A stretch of DNA of 64,000 bases from Bryobacteraceae bacterium (lineage in GTDB: Bacteria > Acidobacteriota > Terriglobia > Bryobacterales > Bryobacteraceae). Below, piece by piece: positions 52,489-61,453 of the stretch. How positions within the stretch are numbered: position 1 is the stretch's first letter; every line of letters starts with the position of its first letter. The notes below the pieces were generated by a model, which was not told the origin of the DNA, did no database searches, and was given only the letters and a program-made list of their open reading frames with translations. A program made the translations under genes and the position numbers. Location: assembly GCA_029975915.1 (NCBI GenBank), contig JARKOC010000025.1, positions 62,001 to 126,000 of the forward strand. Direction: 5' to 3'.

Positions 52489-53247
52489 ATGAAACTGGGC
52501 AGTATCACAGGGAAGCAGTGCGCGCTCACAGGTGCGATCGCGCTCGTGATGGGGATTGCGGCATGGGGCCAGCCGGCCCAGCCGGATCTCCTGAGGCTGA
52601 GCTACTACAAAGTGCGGGCCAATGGCACGTATGACTTTCAAGAGGGGATGAAGCTCATCAACGAAGGGTACAAGAAGGCTGGAATTCCATGGCGGCGGGC
52701 ATGGACGATGACGATGTTCGGAGAGACCTATACAGGCGTGATGGCCACCCCTGTCAAGAACTTCGCCCAGTTCGACAACCCGGGACCGATGACGGGGCTG
52801 AGCACGGCCGACAACGTGAAAGTCCAAACGCTGATGCGCAACGCAGTGGAGTCGTCGCGCCATGTGCTGGCGCGGTTTGCACCCGAATTGAGCATCTACC
52901 CGGGTCCGTTGCCCGAGAAAACGCACGCGCGGATGATGACGCTGGTAGTGAAGCCTGGCAGGAATCTGGAGTTCGAGGAGATGATCAAGACCATGCTGCT
53001 GCCGGCGCTCAAACAGGCGGGCATTAAGGACTACCGGGTGAACCGGGTCATCCTGGGCAGCGCGGTAGGCGAGTACATCATCGTCATGCCTTTCGCGAAG
53101 TGGGCTGATGTGGACGCCTGGCCGACGACGGAGAAGATTCTGGGAGCTTCCTATAAGGCGTACTTGGCGAAGGTGGCCGAAACGATAGACAGGGCCGAGA
53201 CTCAGACAATGATGACGTCTCCTGAACTAGGTTACGTCGCGCAGTAA
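52489..53247 (+). CDS. Exported protein with NIPSNAP-like dimeric barrel pattern, unknown
   Basis: A 252-residue protein with a signal segment (about residues 11-28). The rest has two ferredoxin-like alternations, e.g. LLRLSYYKVRANGTYDFQEG and MMTLVVKPGRNLEFEEMIKT, each followed by a helix and strand. This recalls secreted antibiotic-biosynthesis-monooxygenase or NIPSNAP-like dimeric alpha/beta barrels. No cysteines or clear catalytic motif. It stands alone between MscS and a convergent permease. Confidence 0.5.
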   Translation: MKLGSITGKQCALTGAIALVMGIAAWGQPAQPDLLRLSYYKVRANGTYDFQEGMKLINEGYKKAGIPWRRAWTMTMFGETYTGVMATPVKNFAQFDNPGPMTGLSTADNVKVQTLMRNAVESSRHVLARFAPELSIYPGPLPEKTHARMMTLVVKPGRNLEFEEMIKTMLLPALKQAGIKDYRVNRVILGSAVGEYIIVMPFAKWADVDAWPTTEKILGASYKAYLAKVAETIDRAETQTMMTSPELGYVAQ

Positions 53248-53283
53248 CGGGCTTGGAAGAGACCGCGGTGGCGTCCGGGCCGA

Positions 53284-55149
53284 TCAGACAATCAGCCGGA
53301 CGCCGCCGAGGTCGGAGAGGCGGAAGGGGAGGCGGCCTGAGGGGGAGCCGATGAACATGTAGTTCTTGGGGATGCCCCACATGACGCTGAGACGTTCAAT
53401 GAGGTCGGGGCCGAACTGGCCCTTTACGGCGACGAATTCGATGCCGATTTCGGAGTAGACGTCATTGAGGAACGACAGGTCGTGAGCGAGGCGGGGCGGG
53501 ATGTCTTTTTCGTCGCGGTAGACGTGCACGACTCTCAGGCGTTTGGTCTGCTCATTGTTGCGGACGTAGAGCATGACCTCGTTGAGGTTACGGCGCGAAT
53601 CTCCGCGGGTGAAAAAGACGATGCCCTGAGCGTTGATTTCGTCGATCTTGCCGAGGACTGCCCGCGACAACCGGCGGTTGTAACGGTTAAGGATATCGGC
53701 CGAGGAACGGAGGACGAAGAGCAGTATTTTGAGCAGGTTCGTCCGCCACAGCATGATGGAGACCAGGGCCGCTGCGGGGATGAAATAGGTGAAGAAGACG
53801 AGCAGGTAGCTGGGGTTGAGCAGAACGTTGCCGGCGATTCCGATCAGGACTCCCAGGAATGCGATCAGGACAGTCGGCCAGCCGGCGCGGAAACGGCGGG
53901 GCAGGTCGCGGCGGTTCACCTTGAGCAGCATGTTGCCAACGGCGAACAGGGCCATGACTCCAAGGAATGAGATGGTGTAGACGCCGGCGAGGGTTTCGAT
54001 GTGGCCGCCGGTGATGACGTTGATGGAGACACAGAGGGCGAAGAAAGCGAGAATGATGCGATGGCTGGTGCCACGCAGGCGGTTCTCCTTGAGCAGCGAC
54101 TGCGGGAGGCAGCGGTCGAGGGTGAGTCGTTTGATGAGGCCGGTGACGCCCACGAAACTGGTGAGCACGGCACCGGAAAGCACCAGTGTGGCGTCAATGG
54201 AAATCCAGGTCTTCAGCCAGGGCCCAGCGACGAGCCCGCCGGTGTGGGCGAGCAGGTCTTCGGTGTGATTTCGGACCAGGGCCAAAGGGAGAATGCCAAG
54301 GACGAGAAAGCCGATGAGGGGGTTGAAAAAGCTGACGGCGCCCCACATGTTGCGCAGCGTCTTCACAAAAACGCCGTCCTTCTGCTCCTCGATGAAGTTG
54401 GCGGAGCTTTCGAAACCTGAAATTCCCAGAAGCGCTGCAGCGAAGCCAAAGAATAAGGCGGTGACCAGATCGCTGTTTGTCGGGGTGGCCCAATTGGCGT
54501 TGAGGACGGCGGGGTTGTTGAAGACATGCCAGCCGCCGAGGACGCAGAACAATACCAAGGTGATCATGTGGAACAGGAAGATTCCCGTGGCGACGGCGGC
54601 TGACTCAGTGATGCCAATAATGGTGAGCAGGGCGAAGAAAGCAAGAAGGCCAATGGTGGCGGTGAATGGATCGAGCGGAGGAAAGAGATTCTTGGCGTAG
54701 TGCATCGCCTCGCCGGCGCTGATCACTGCCGTGGCGATGTAGCTGAGAATCGTCATGCATGCGGCCATCGAAGCGCGAAACTTGCTGGTGGTGTTGAGCA
54801 GGCAATTGTACGCTCCGCCGTTTAGCGGCAGCGCATCTCCTACTTCGGCGTAGATCCAGCGGAACAGATAAAGCAGGCCAGCGACCATCAGCAGCGCGAA
54901 CGGGGCGTACTTGCCTGCATAGATCAGGCTCAGCGCGGCGACATAAAGGCACGAGGAAGTGATGTCGTTGCCGCAGATGGCGGTCGCGGGCAACTGTCCG
55001 AGTTGATGGGCTGGAGCGGAGTCGAGCGGGCGCATGACCAGCGGGATCTGCTGGTCGAGCACGATGTTGGAAGACTTGGGGAACTGCGGAAGCGGAGCCG
55101 CCTCCACAATCTGCGGAACCGGGACGGCCTGTTCCTCGGGCTGAGGCAT
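53284..55149 (-). CDS. APC-superfamily amino acid permease with C-terminal cytosolic domain
   Basis: A 621-residue protein. After a 45-residue soluble start it has about twelve helices; the first has ATAICGNDITSSCLYVAALS and the sixth FFGFAAALLGISGFESSANF, typical of amino acid/polyamine transporters. The last 130 residues (DEINAQGIVFFTRGDSRRNL, LRVVHVYRDEKDIPP) are soluble and resemble a universal-stress-like domain seen in some APC permeases. I chose ATG 55149. Substrate unknown. The gene is divergent from the NfnAB-like pair. Confidence 0.8.
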   Translation of the reverse strand: MPQPEEQAVPVPQIVEAAPLPQFPKSSNIVLDQQIPLVMRPLDSAPAHQLGQLPATAICGNDITSSCLYVAALSLIYAGKYAPFALLMVAGLLYLFRWIYAEVGDALPLNGGAYNCLLNTTSKFRASMAACMTILSYIATAVISAGEAMHYAKNLFPPLDPFTATIGLLAFFALLTIIGITESAAVATGIFLFHMITLVLFCVLGGWHVFNNPAVLNANWATPTNSDLVTALFFGFAAALLGISGFESSANFIEEQKDGVFVKTLRNMWGAVSFFNPLIGFLVLGILPLALVRNHTEDLLAHTGGLVAGPWLKTWISIDATLVLSGAVLTSFVGVTGLIKRLTLDRCLPQSLLKENRLRGTSHRIILAFFALCVSINVITGGHIETLAGVYTISFLGVMALFAVGNMLLKVNRRDLPRRFRAGWPTVLIAFLGVLIGIAGNVLLNPSYLLVFFTYFIPAAALVSIMLWRTNLLKILLFVLRSSADILNRYNRRLSRAVLGKIDEINAQGIVFFTRGDSRRNLNEVMLYVRNNEQTKRLRVVHVYRDEKDIPPRLAHDLSFLNDVYSEIGIEFVAVKGQFGPDLIERLSVMWGIPKNYMFIGSPSGRLPFRLSDLGGVRLIV

Positions 55150-55223
55150 TGTTTCTTCACCAGTGTAGACCATAACTGGGGGAAATCACGCTTTGGCATC
55201 ACTTTTGCTTATCGTGATTGGTA

Positions 55224-56660
55224 ATGGAAGAAAAGAAACCGAGGTTCAAGCCGAATCCGAAGCTGCCCCGGCAGGTCTTACCCGTTCTGGAAGCGGAAGT
55301 TAGGGCGACCAGCGGCAAGGAGGTAGCGCTCGGCTTCACGGCCGAGCAGGTGGGTGTAGAGGCGCAGCGATGTCTTCAGTGCGCCAAACCCACCTGTGTG
55401 GAGGCGTGTCCGCTGCACATCGACATCAAGCGTTTCATCATGCGAATGGTGGAAGGCGACTTCCAGGGGGCGCATGATGTCATCAGTGAACAGAGCCCGT
55501 TCCCTGGTGTTTGCGGAAGGGTCTGCCAGCACGAGCTGTTTTGCGAGGACGCCTGCATCGTCGGCAAGAAATGGGATCCAGTGGCGATTGGGTCTCTTGA
55601 ACGTTTCGCAGCGGATCATGCCCGGCTCAGGATGCAGGAACTGACCGCGTCGGAGCCCTTCCATCCGACTGGAAAGAAAGTAGCTTTGGTGGGTTCGGGC
55701 CCGGCCTCGCTGATCGCTGCCTATGACCTGGCGCGGAAGAACTACCGGGTGACCGTGTTCGAGGCGTTGCACCGGTTGGGCGGCGTGATGATCTATGGCA
55801 TCCCGAACTTCAGGCTGCCGCGGGAGATCCTGAATGAGGAGATTGCCCGGCTACGGCATTTGGGCGTCGAGTTTGTGACCGACTTCATCGTCGGCAAGAC
55901 GGCAACGGTCGAAGATCTGTTCGAAGAGGGATTTGAAGCTGTATTTGTGGGCACTGGTGCAGGACTGCCATACATGATGGGGATTCCGGGCGAGAACCTG
56001 ATCGGCGTTTACACGGCCAACGAGTTCTTGACAAGGTTGAACCTGATGGAGGCCTTCGATCCGAACGCAGACACGCCAGTCCTAGTCGGGAAGCGGACCA
56101 TCGTGGTGGGTGGAGGCAATTCGGCGATGGATGCGGCGCGCTGGGCCAAGCGAATGGGCTCGGAGACCATCATTCTTTACAGAAGAGGGCGTGAGGAGTT
56201 GAAGGCGCGTCTTGAGGAGATCGAGCACGCCGAGGAAGAAGGGATCGTTTTCCACTTTCTGGCGGCACCTGTGGCTCTATTCGGCGACGAAAACGGATTC
56301 GTGCAGGAGATCGAGTGTATTCGGATGGAACTGGGCGAGCCGGACGAGAGCGGCCGCCGGTCGCCGGTTCCCATCAAGGGAAGCGAATTCCGGATCCCGG
56401 CGCAGACCGTTGTGGCGGCGATCGGGCAGGCGCCGAATCCGACACTGCAAAAGGCCACGCCGCAGTTGACCACGAAGCGTGGCAAGATCGTGATCAATGA
56501 ATGGGGCGCCACGTCGATGCCGGGCGTCTTTGCCGGCGGCGACGTGGTCCGGGGCGGATCAACGGTGATTTTGGCGATGAAAGACGGCCGGGCGGCCGCG
56601 GCGGCGATCGACCGGGCGCTCAACCCGCAGGCGGCGGAAGGGCAGGAGGTTGTGCAGTGA
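55224..56660 (+). CDS. NADPH-dependent glutamate synthase beta-like subunit (NfnB/SudA type)
   Basis: A 478-residue iron-sulfur flavoprotein. The N-terminal ferredoxin-like part has CLQCAKPTCVEACPLHIDI and GVCGRVCQHELFCEDAC for two 4Fe-4S clusters. Then come VALVGSGPASLIAAYDLARK (FAD) and IVVGGGNSAMDAARWAKRMG (NADPH). It overlaps the partner gene downstream by one to four bases. In this gene order it is the large subunit of NfnAB, the electron-bifurcating NADH-dependent ferredoxin:NADP oxidoreductase, or of sulfide dehydrogenase SudAB; the families are not separable by eye. Confidence 0.85.
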   Translation: MEEKKPRFKPNPKLPRQVLPVLEAEVRATSGKEVALGFTAEQVGVEAQRCLQCAKPTCVEACPLHIDIKRFIMRMVEGDFQGAHDVISEQSPFPGVCGRVCQHELFCEDACIVGKKWDPVAIGSLERFAADHARLRMQELTASEPFHPTGKKVALVGSGPASLIAAYDLARKNYRVTVFEALHRLGGVMIYGIPNFRLPREILNEEIARLRHLGVEFVTDFIVGKTATVEDLFEEGFEAVFVGTGAGLPYMMGIPGENLIGVYTANEFLTRLNLMEAFDPNADTPVLVGKRTIVVGGGNSAMDAARWAKRMGSETIILYRRGREELKARLEEIEHAEEEGIVFHFLAAPVALFGDENGFVQEIECIRMELGEPDESGRRSPVPIKGSEFRIPAQTVVAAIGQAPNPTLQKATPQLTTKRGKIVINEWGATSMPGVFAGGDVVRGGSTVILAMKDGRAAAAAIDRALNPQAAEGQEVVQ

Positions 56661-57496
56661 ACCTGATTCTCGACAAGCGTCAACTGGCGCCGGAAATCCA
56701 TCTGCTGGAAGTGGAGGCGCCGAGAATTCAGAAACGCTGGAAGCCGGGCATGTTCATCATCATCCGGCCGACCGACGAGAGTGAGCGGATCCCGCTGACT
56801 ATTGTCGACTCCAGTGCCGAGAGGCAGTCGATCACGATGGTCATTCAAGCGATCGGCAAGACGACGAAGGAGGCGGTGGCGCTTCCAGTTGGAGGATATC
56901 TGGCTGATCTGGTCGGCCCTCTGGGTGAGGCGGCGACGATGACCACGGGCAAGAAAGTGGTCTGCATGGCGGGTGGCGTCGGCGTGGCGGAGCTGCTTCC
57001 GGTGGCCAAGGCGTTCCACAACGCAGGGAATCACGTCACCGCTCTGTGCGGAGCCAGGTCGGACAGCTACAGGATCCTTGACGCTGAACTCAGGAGCGCC
57101 GTCGACCGGCTGGAATGGGCAACCGACGATGGGACGTACGGGTTCAATGGCAACGTGGTGCAGCTATTGAAGAGTCTGGCAGGCCCCGGCGACTTCGAAG
57201 AGGGGCACGTCATCGGTCCGATCCCCATGATGAAGGCGGCCGCCGAGGCAACGCGCGATTGGGGTCTGAAGCTACACGCTTCGCTGAATCCGATCATGAT
57301 TGACGGCACGGGAATGTGCGGCGGATGCCGGGTGACAGTCGGCGGGGAAGTGAAGTTCGCCTGCGTGGACGGGCCGGAGTTCGACGCGCACAAGGTGGAT
57401 TTTGACGAATTGACGCGAAGGAACCGCGCTTACAGAGAGTGGGAAACGAGGGCGATCGAACGCCACGCGTGCCGGATTGGGCTTGACGTGAAATAA
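56657..57496 (+). CDS. NfnA/SudB-type FAD/NAD-binding subunit
   Basis: A 279-residue protein of the ferredoxin-NADP reductase fold. The FAD site is in FIIIRPTDESERIPLTIVDS, with GPLGEAATM; the NAD part is VVCMAGGVGVAELLPVAKAF. The C-terminal cluster site is GTGMCGGCRVTVGGEVKFAC, typical of the dihydroorotate-dehydrogenase electron transfer subunit group with a 2Fe-2S cluster. The GTG start lies in the stop region of the large subunit (GTGA), so the two are co-translated. Confidence 0.85.
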   Translation: MNLILDKRQLAPEIHLLEVEAPRIQKRWKPGMFIIIRPTDESERIPLTIVDSSAERQSITMVIQAIGKTTKEAVALPVGGYLADLVGPLGEAATMTTGKKVVCMAGGVGVAELLPVAKAFHNAGNHVTALCGARSDSYRILDAELRSAVDRLEWATDDGTYGFNGNVVQLLKSLAGPGDFEEGHVIGPIPMMKAAAEATRDWGLKLHASLNPIMIDGTGMCGGCRVTVGGEVKFACVDGPEFDAHKVDFDELTRRNRAYREWETRAIERHACRIGLDVK

Positions 57497-57560
57497 GCCC
57501 GAGCCGAATGCGGGATCTCCGGACGCCCAGTCCTGGGCAAGCCGGGCTTTGATAGGATGA
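57495..57560 (+). terminator. Possible terminator after the NfnAB-like pair
   Basis: aagcccg (57495-57501) can pair with cgggctt (57553-57559), enclosing gcccag/ctgggc (57535-57548), followed by only a short T run. Weak. Confidence 0.3.
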
Positions 57561-57689
57561 GGGGCGTGCCGGGCGAGCCAGAGGGGCCATGGCTGAATCC
57601 ATGCGAGCCCGGGCGGAGAGGTTGAGCGTCTGTCGCGCGGTCAGGCGTAACCGCAATCGATGACATTCGCAGTCCTGAACACGTGGAGC

Positions 57690-58922
57690 ATGAAGAGGCT
57701 GGTTTGGGCCGTTTTCTTGCTCGCCTTCGTCTGGAAGGGGATCATCGTTCTCGCCAGCGGGCATTATCAGATTGTGGCGATGGGGGAAGTCCTGCAGACG
57801 GGCCGGGCGCTGGCGACAAAAGGACTCTTCGGCGACCCATTCAGGATCCCCACCGGGCCGACGGCCCATGTCGCTCCCGTGATCGCGGCCATCTACGGAG
57901 CCGTGTACTATTTGTTCGGCATCACCGATCTGGCTCAGTGGGTGCTGGCGCTGATCGGAGTTTTGTCAGCCGCCGCGACTTGGGCTGTGATGGTTCCGAT
58001 CGCCGAGGCGTCTGGCTTCGACAGGCGCACGGCGGTTTCAGGCGCCGTCTTGGGGGCGATCTTCCCGTTCGAGTACAGGCCTGAGACCACGTTCGCCGAG
58101 GCTTCGGTGGCTCCGATGCTGATGATGGGGCTGACGGTGGCATCGATTCGATACTGGGAACGAGGATTCGGCGGTTGGCGCAGGGCTTCATTGGACGGCC
58201 TGGCCTGGGGCGCCGCACTGCTCATCTATCCGTCACTGCTGCCGATGCTGTTCGTGGCTCTGATACCTGCTCTGCTCAGGCACTTGCGCCAACAGGGCGA
58301 ACCGGCGAGGGCAGCGGCGTTCTTGCTAGCCGCCGCGGTAGCGCTTGGACCGTGGACTTGGCGTAACTACCAAGAGTTTGGCGCGTTTTTTTTCGTCCGC
58401 GACAACATGGGCATGGAACTGCAGGTATCCAACAACGACGAGGCTGCGCCGCACACCACCGACAACAATCCGCGCATCACCCACCGGATTCACCCGAACC
58501 GGAGCCAGGACGAATGCAGGAAACTGATCGCCATGGGCGAGGTTGCCTATAACGCGGACAAGATGCGGCAGTTTCGGGAATGGCTGGTGGCGAAGCCCGG
58601 CCGGTTCATCGAGCTCTCTGCGTGGCGGGCGGCGTATTTTTGGGTGCCGAAGCGGGGCGGTCCCATCGGGTATCTTTGCGAAGCCTTGGTGACGCTCTTT
58701 GGCCTGGCGGGTCTCTGGTTGGCCTGGAAGCGGGGTTACCGGGCCGCGGGGTTATTGCTCGGGGTGCTGGCCGCTTACCCTGCCATCTATTATGTGGTCC
58801 AGGCCGATCAACGCTATTCCTATCCAGTGCGATGGATACTGTATCTGGGGTGCGGTTATCTGATGACGCTTCTGGCGGATTGGAACGGTGCTCGACGGAA
58901 ACGTTTAGAATCTGCAACTTAG
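57690..58922 (+). CDS. GT39/ArnT-like membrane glycosyltransferase
   Basis: A 410-residue polytopic protein with about ten hydrophobic segments. A first periplasmic loop ALATKGLFGDPFRIPTGPTA and the downstream RYSYPVRWILY pattern fit the dolichyl-phosphate-mannose/ArnT (PMT_2) superfamily that uses polyprenyl-phosphate sugars. The loop with QVSNNDEAAPHTTDNNPRI is atypical. I prefer ATG 57690, which has gtggag upstream, over ATG 57660. Target unknown. Confidence 0.6.
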   Translation: MKRLVWAVFLLAFVWKGIIVLASGHYQIVAMGEVLQTGRALATKGLFGDPFRIPTGPTAHVAPVIAAIYGAVYYLFGITDLAQWVLALIGVLSAAATWAVMVPIAEASGFDRRTAVSGAVLGAIFPFEYRPETTFAEASVAPMLMMGLTVASIRYWERGFGGWRRASLDGLAWGAALLIYPSLLPMLFVALIPALLRHLRQQGEPARAAAFLLAAAVALGPWTWRNYQEFGAFFFVRDNMGMELQVSNNDEAAPHTTDNNPRITHRIHPNRSQDECRKLIAMGEVAYNADKMRQFREWLVAKPGRFIELSAWRAAYFWVPKRGGPIGYLCEALVTLFGLAGLWLAWKRGYRAAGLLLGVLAAYPAIYYVVQADQRYSYPVRWILYLGCGYLMTLLADWNGARRKRLESAT

Positions 58923-59299
58923 TCGGATGTCTTGGCAATGCACTGGCGCTGCTAATGCTTTAGACCTGACAATCTGCGCCAAGTAGCGGCTGGTGCTCGC
59001 TAGTGTGAGCCAAATTGTCCGATATTTTTATACACGCTAACTTATAGATCTGTCGACCTCAGCTATGCTCAGGACTCCATTCTGGAGTGCCGCGAGAGAA
59101 ACGCATTCGTCACATAGATGGGCAAGTGACTGCGACTGGTCAGGTCACCCGCTATTCAGACCAAAATGTCTTGCATTCAAATGGCGGGTGTAGAAGAATA
59201 GAGAAGCATGGCAGGGAACGTCCTCTTGAGGGGTCGCGACTCTGCATTAATACGGGAACGAAGTATTCCGTACATTGTTAGGGACAAAGGAGATTGCTC
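58923..59299 (+). other. 377-base leader before the cytochrome operon
   Basis: An AT-rich patch (58990-59060) with atttttatacac and cttatagatc probably holds the promoter. A small palindrome actcc/ggagt flanks 59080-59094 and a loose inverted pair tacgg/ccgta lies near 59255-59276. I see no gene and no riboswitch I can name. A good aaaggag site precedes the cytochrome start. Confidence 0.4.
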
Positions 59300-61381
59300 A
59301 TGAACATCTATCGTCGATGTTCGGGACGGGCGCGGTGGTCCGCATTACTGATGTTGGGCCTGCTGCTGACCGGGACGGCGGTACTCTTCAGCGCCGACCA
59401 GGGGCCTTTCACCCCGAGGGACAAAGCCTATTACGCTGATGAAGCGCTGGTGAACTTCGTTCGGCCAGGGCTTGCGTTTAGCGTGGTCAGCCACGAAATC
59501 GCGGCTGATGGAACCGTGAAGGTTCGATTCAAGATCACCGACCCCCGCGGGTTGGGTTTGGACCGGCTGGGCGTAACGACGCCTGGAACAGTCAGCACGA
59601 GTTTCGTTATTTCGAGGATCCCGAAGGCTTCGAAGTGGCACCAGCCATACACGAAGCGGACCAAGACCAGCACTTATCCTGCGACTGCTGGCAAGACTGC
59701 CCGCCAGACGGCGGCTGACACAGGCGGCAGTTACCAGACCGTGGCAGAAGGCGAGTACATCTACACGTTCGGGACCAAGCTGCCGGCAACGTATGAGAAG
59801 GATGCCACACACACGATTCAGATCTATGGCAATCGAAACCTGAGTGAGTTCGATCTGGGCACGAATTACGCCACAGTGTTGTACAACTTCGTGCCGGCCG
59901 GCGGGGCGGTGACCAAAGTTCGTGACGTCATCACCAACGCGGCCTGCAACAAGTGCCACACGGATCTGAGCTTCCACGGCGGATCGCGCCGCGGGCTTGC
60001 TTCCTGCGTCCAGTGCCACGTTCCGGCGTATGAGGACGTGACCAATGTGAACCCTGAAACCGGCGCCGACATGGATATGACCGTAATGACACACAAGATT
60101 CACGCCGGCGCGGCGCTGCCCAGCGTCCAGGCGGGGGGGAGATATTGGTGGGTCGGATTTGGGAATGCCGTGACGGACTTCTCGGCCGTGAATTTGCCGT
60201 CAGACGCCCGCAACTGTGCATTTTGCCACGACGGCCAGGCCTCGCAGGGGGATGCCTGGCTGATGAATCCGACGCGCGCGGCTTGCGGCTCTTGCCACGA
60301 CAACGTGAATTTCGCCACCGGTGCGAATCACCTGAATCTGCCGCAGCCGACCGACAATCTCTGCGCCAACTGCCATATCCCGGAAGGCGAGCTTGAGTTC
60401 GACGCCTCGATCAAAGGCGCGCACACGATTCCGCAGCGGTCGTCGATGCTGACGCCGGTGATCGCCAAGATCACTTCGGTGGAAAACGCCAAGCCGGGCG
60501 AGAAGATCACGGTGAATTTCACCTTGAAAAAGCCCGACGGCAGCACCTGGGACATCAAGACGCTGAACGGCATGGGCCTAATCCTTTCGGGCCCGACGAC
60601 GGACTACGTATCGCCGACATCGCACGGCTACGTCCGCGAGGATCCCCGGCAGGTTGCCACGCTAAGCGGCGACACCTACCGTTACACCTTCAACACGGCG
60701 CTCCCAGCCGACGCCAAGGGCACCTTCACTGTGGGCCTGGACGGCCGTCACGTGATGACAGTGCTGGAAGGGACGCTGAAGCAGCAGTCCATCCAGTACA
60801 ACATCAACAACCAGGTGTTCAATTTCTCAGTTGACGGTTCCGAGGTTGTGCCAAGGCGGACCATCGTATCGACGGCAAAGTGTAACGGCTGCCACGCGAA
60901 CCTGGCGCTTCATGGCAACAATCGCAATCAGATCGGGACCTGCATCCAGTGCCACAATCCGGTGGAGACCGATGCGGCGCGACGTCCGGCGGCTCAGATG
61001 CCGGCCGAGTCGATCGACATGGCGATCATGATCCACCGCATCCATGCCGGCGAGGAGCAGACGCGCGATTACACCATCTATGGCTACGGCAACACGCCGC
61101 ACAACTACAACAAGGTGGTCTACATCGGCGGGCTGAACAATTGCACGACCTGCCACGAGGGAACCAGCTACATGGTTCCGGTGAAGGGCAAGGCCGACAA
61201 GACCGATCCGCGCGGCTACATGAGCCCGGTGAAGCCGGCAACGGCCGCCTGCATCGGCTGCCATGTCAGCCTTGACGCGTCGAGCCACGCCCTGGTGAAC
61301 ACCTCGCAGATTGGTGAGAGTTGCGGCACCTGCCACGGGTCTGGCAAGACCTACGCGGTCGACAAGGTTCACGCCAATTAG
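59300..61381 (+). CDS. OmcA/MtrC-type decaheme outer-surface cytochrome c
   Basis: A 693-residue exported protein with a signal peptide (about residues 1-36; no lipobox cysteine seen). Ten CxxCH heme sites: CNKCH, CVQCH, CAFCH, CGSCH, CANCH in the first half and CNGCH, CIQCH, CTTCH, CIGCH, CGTCH in the second, a 5+5 arrangement with a beta domain between (TSVENAKPGEKITVNF). The same layout is seen in OmcA/MtrC surface cytochromes that pass electrons to extracellular acceptors. It is the first gene of a three-gene conduit. The ATG follows aaaggag by eight bases. Confidence 0.88.
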   Translation: MNIYRRCSGRARWSALLMLGLLLTGTAVLFSADQGPFTPRDKAYYADEALVNFVRPGLAFSVVSHEIAADGTVKVRFKITDPRGLGLDRLGVTTPGTVSTSFVISRIPKASKWHQPYTKRTKTSTYPATAGKTARQTAADTGGSYQTVAEGEYIYTFGTKLPATYEKDATHTIQIYGNRNLSEFDLGTNYATVLYNFVPAGGAVTKVRDVITNAACNKCHTDLSFHGGSRRGLASCVQCHVPAYEDVTNVNPETGADMDMTVMTHKIHAGAALPSVQAGGRYWWVGFGNAVTDFSAVNLPSDARNCAFCHDGQASQGDAWLMNPTRAACGSCHDNVNFATGANHLNLPQPTDNLCANCHIPEGELEFDASIKGAHTIPQRSSMLTPVIAKITSVENAKPGEKITVNFTLKKPDGSTWDIKTLNGMGLILSGPTTDYVSPTSHGYVREDPRQVATLSGDTYRYTFNTALPADAKGTFTVGLDGRHVMTVLEGTLKQQSIQYNINNQVFNFSVDGSEVVPRRTIVSTAKCNGCHANLALHGNNRNQIGTCIQCHNPVETDAARRPAAQMPAESIDMAIMIHRIHAGEEQTRDYTIYGYGNTPHNYNKVVYIGGLNNCTTCHEGTSYMVPVKGKADKTDPRGYMSPVKPATAACIGCHVSLDASSHALVNTSQIGESCGTCHGSGKTYAVDKVHAN

Positions 61382-61393
61382 TCCGGATGAATC

Positions 61394-61430
61394 GGGGGAG
61401 AGCCTTCGCAAGGAGGTTTTCCCCCTGTTT
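61394..61430 (+). terminator. Hairpin between the two cytochrome genes, possible attenuator
   Basis: ggggga (61394-61399) pairs with tccccc (61420-61425) around an inner stem cctt/aagg (loop cgc), followed by tgtttt. It lies 12 bases after the MtrC-like stop and 23 before the MtrA-like start. It may reduce read-through or stabilise the upstream message. Confidence 0.4.
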
Positions 61431-61453
61431 TGGTATTTAACGGGAGATCTTCA

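Noticed and set aside
58923..59299. GEMM-type (cyclic dinucleotide) riboswitch before the cytochrome operon
   Set aside because: Such riboswitches often precede multiheme cytochromes, but I could not find the conserved GEMM core or the two helices here.
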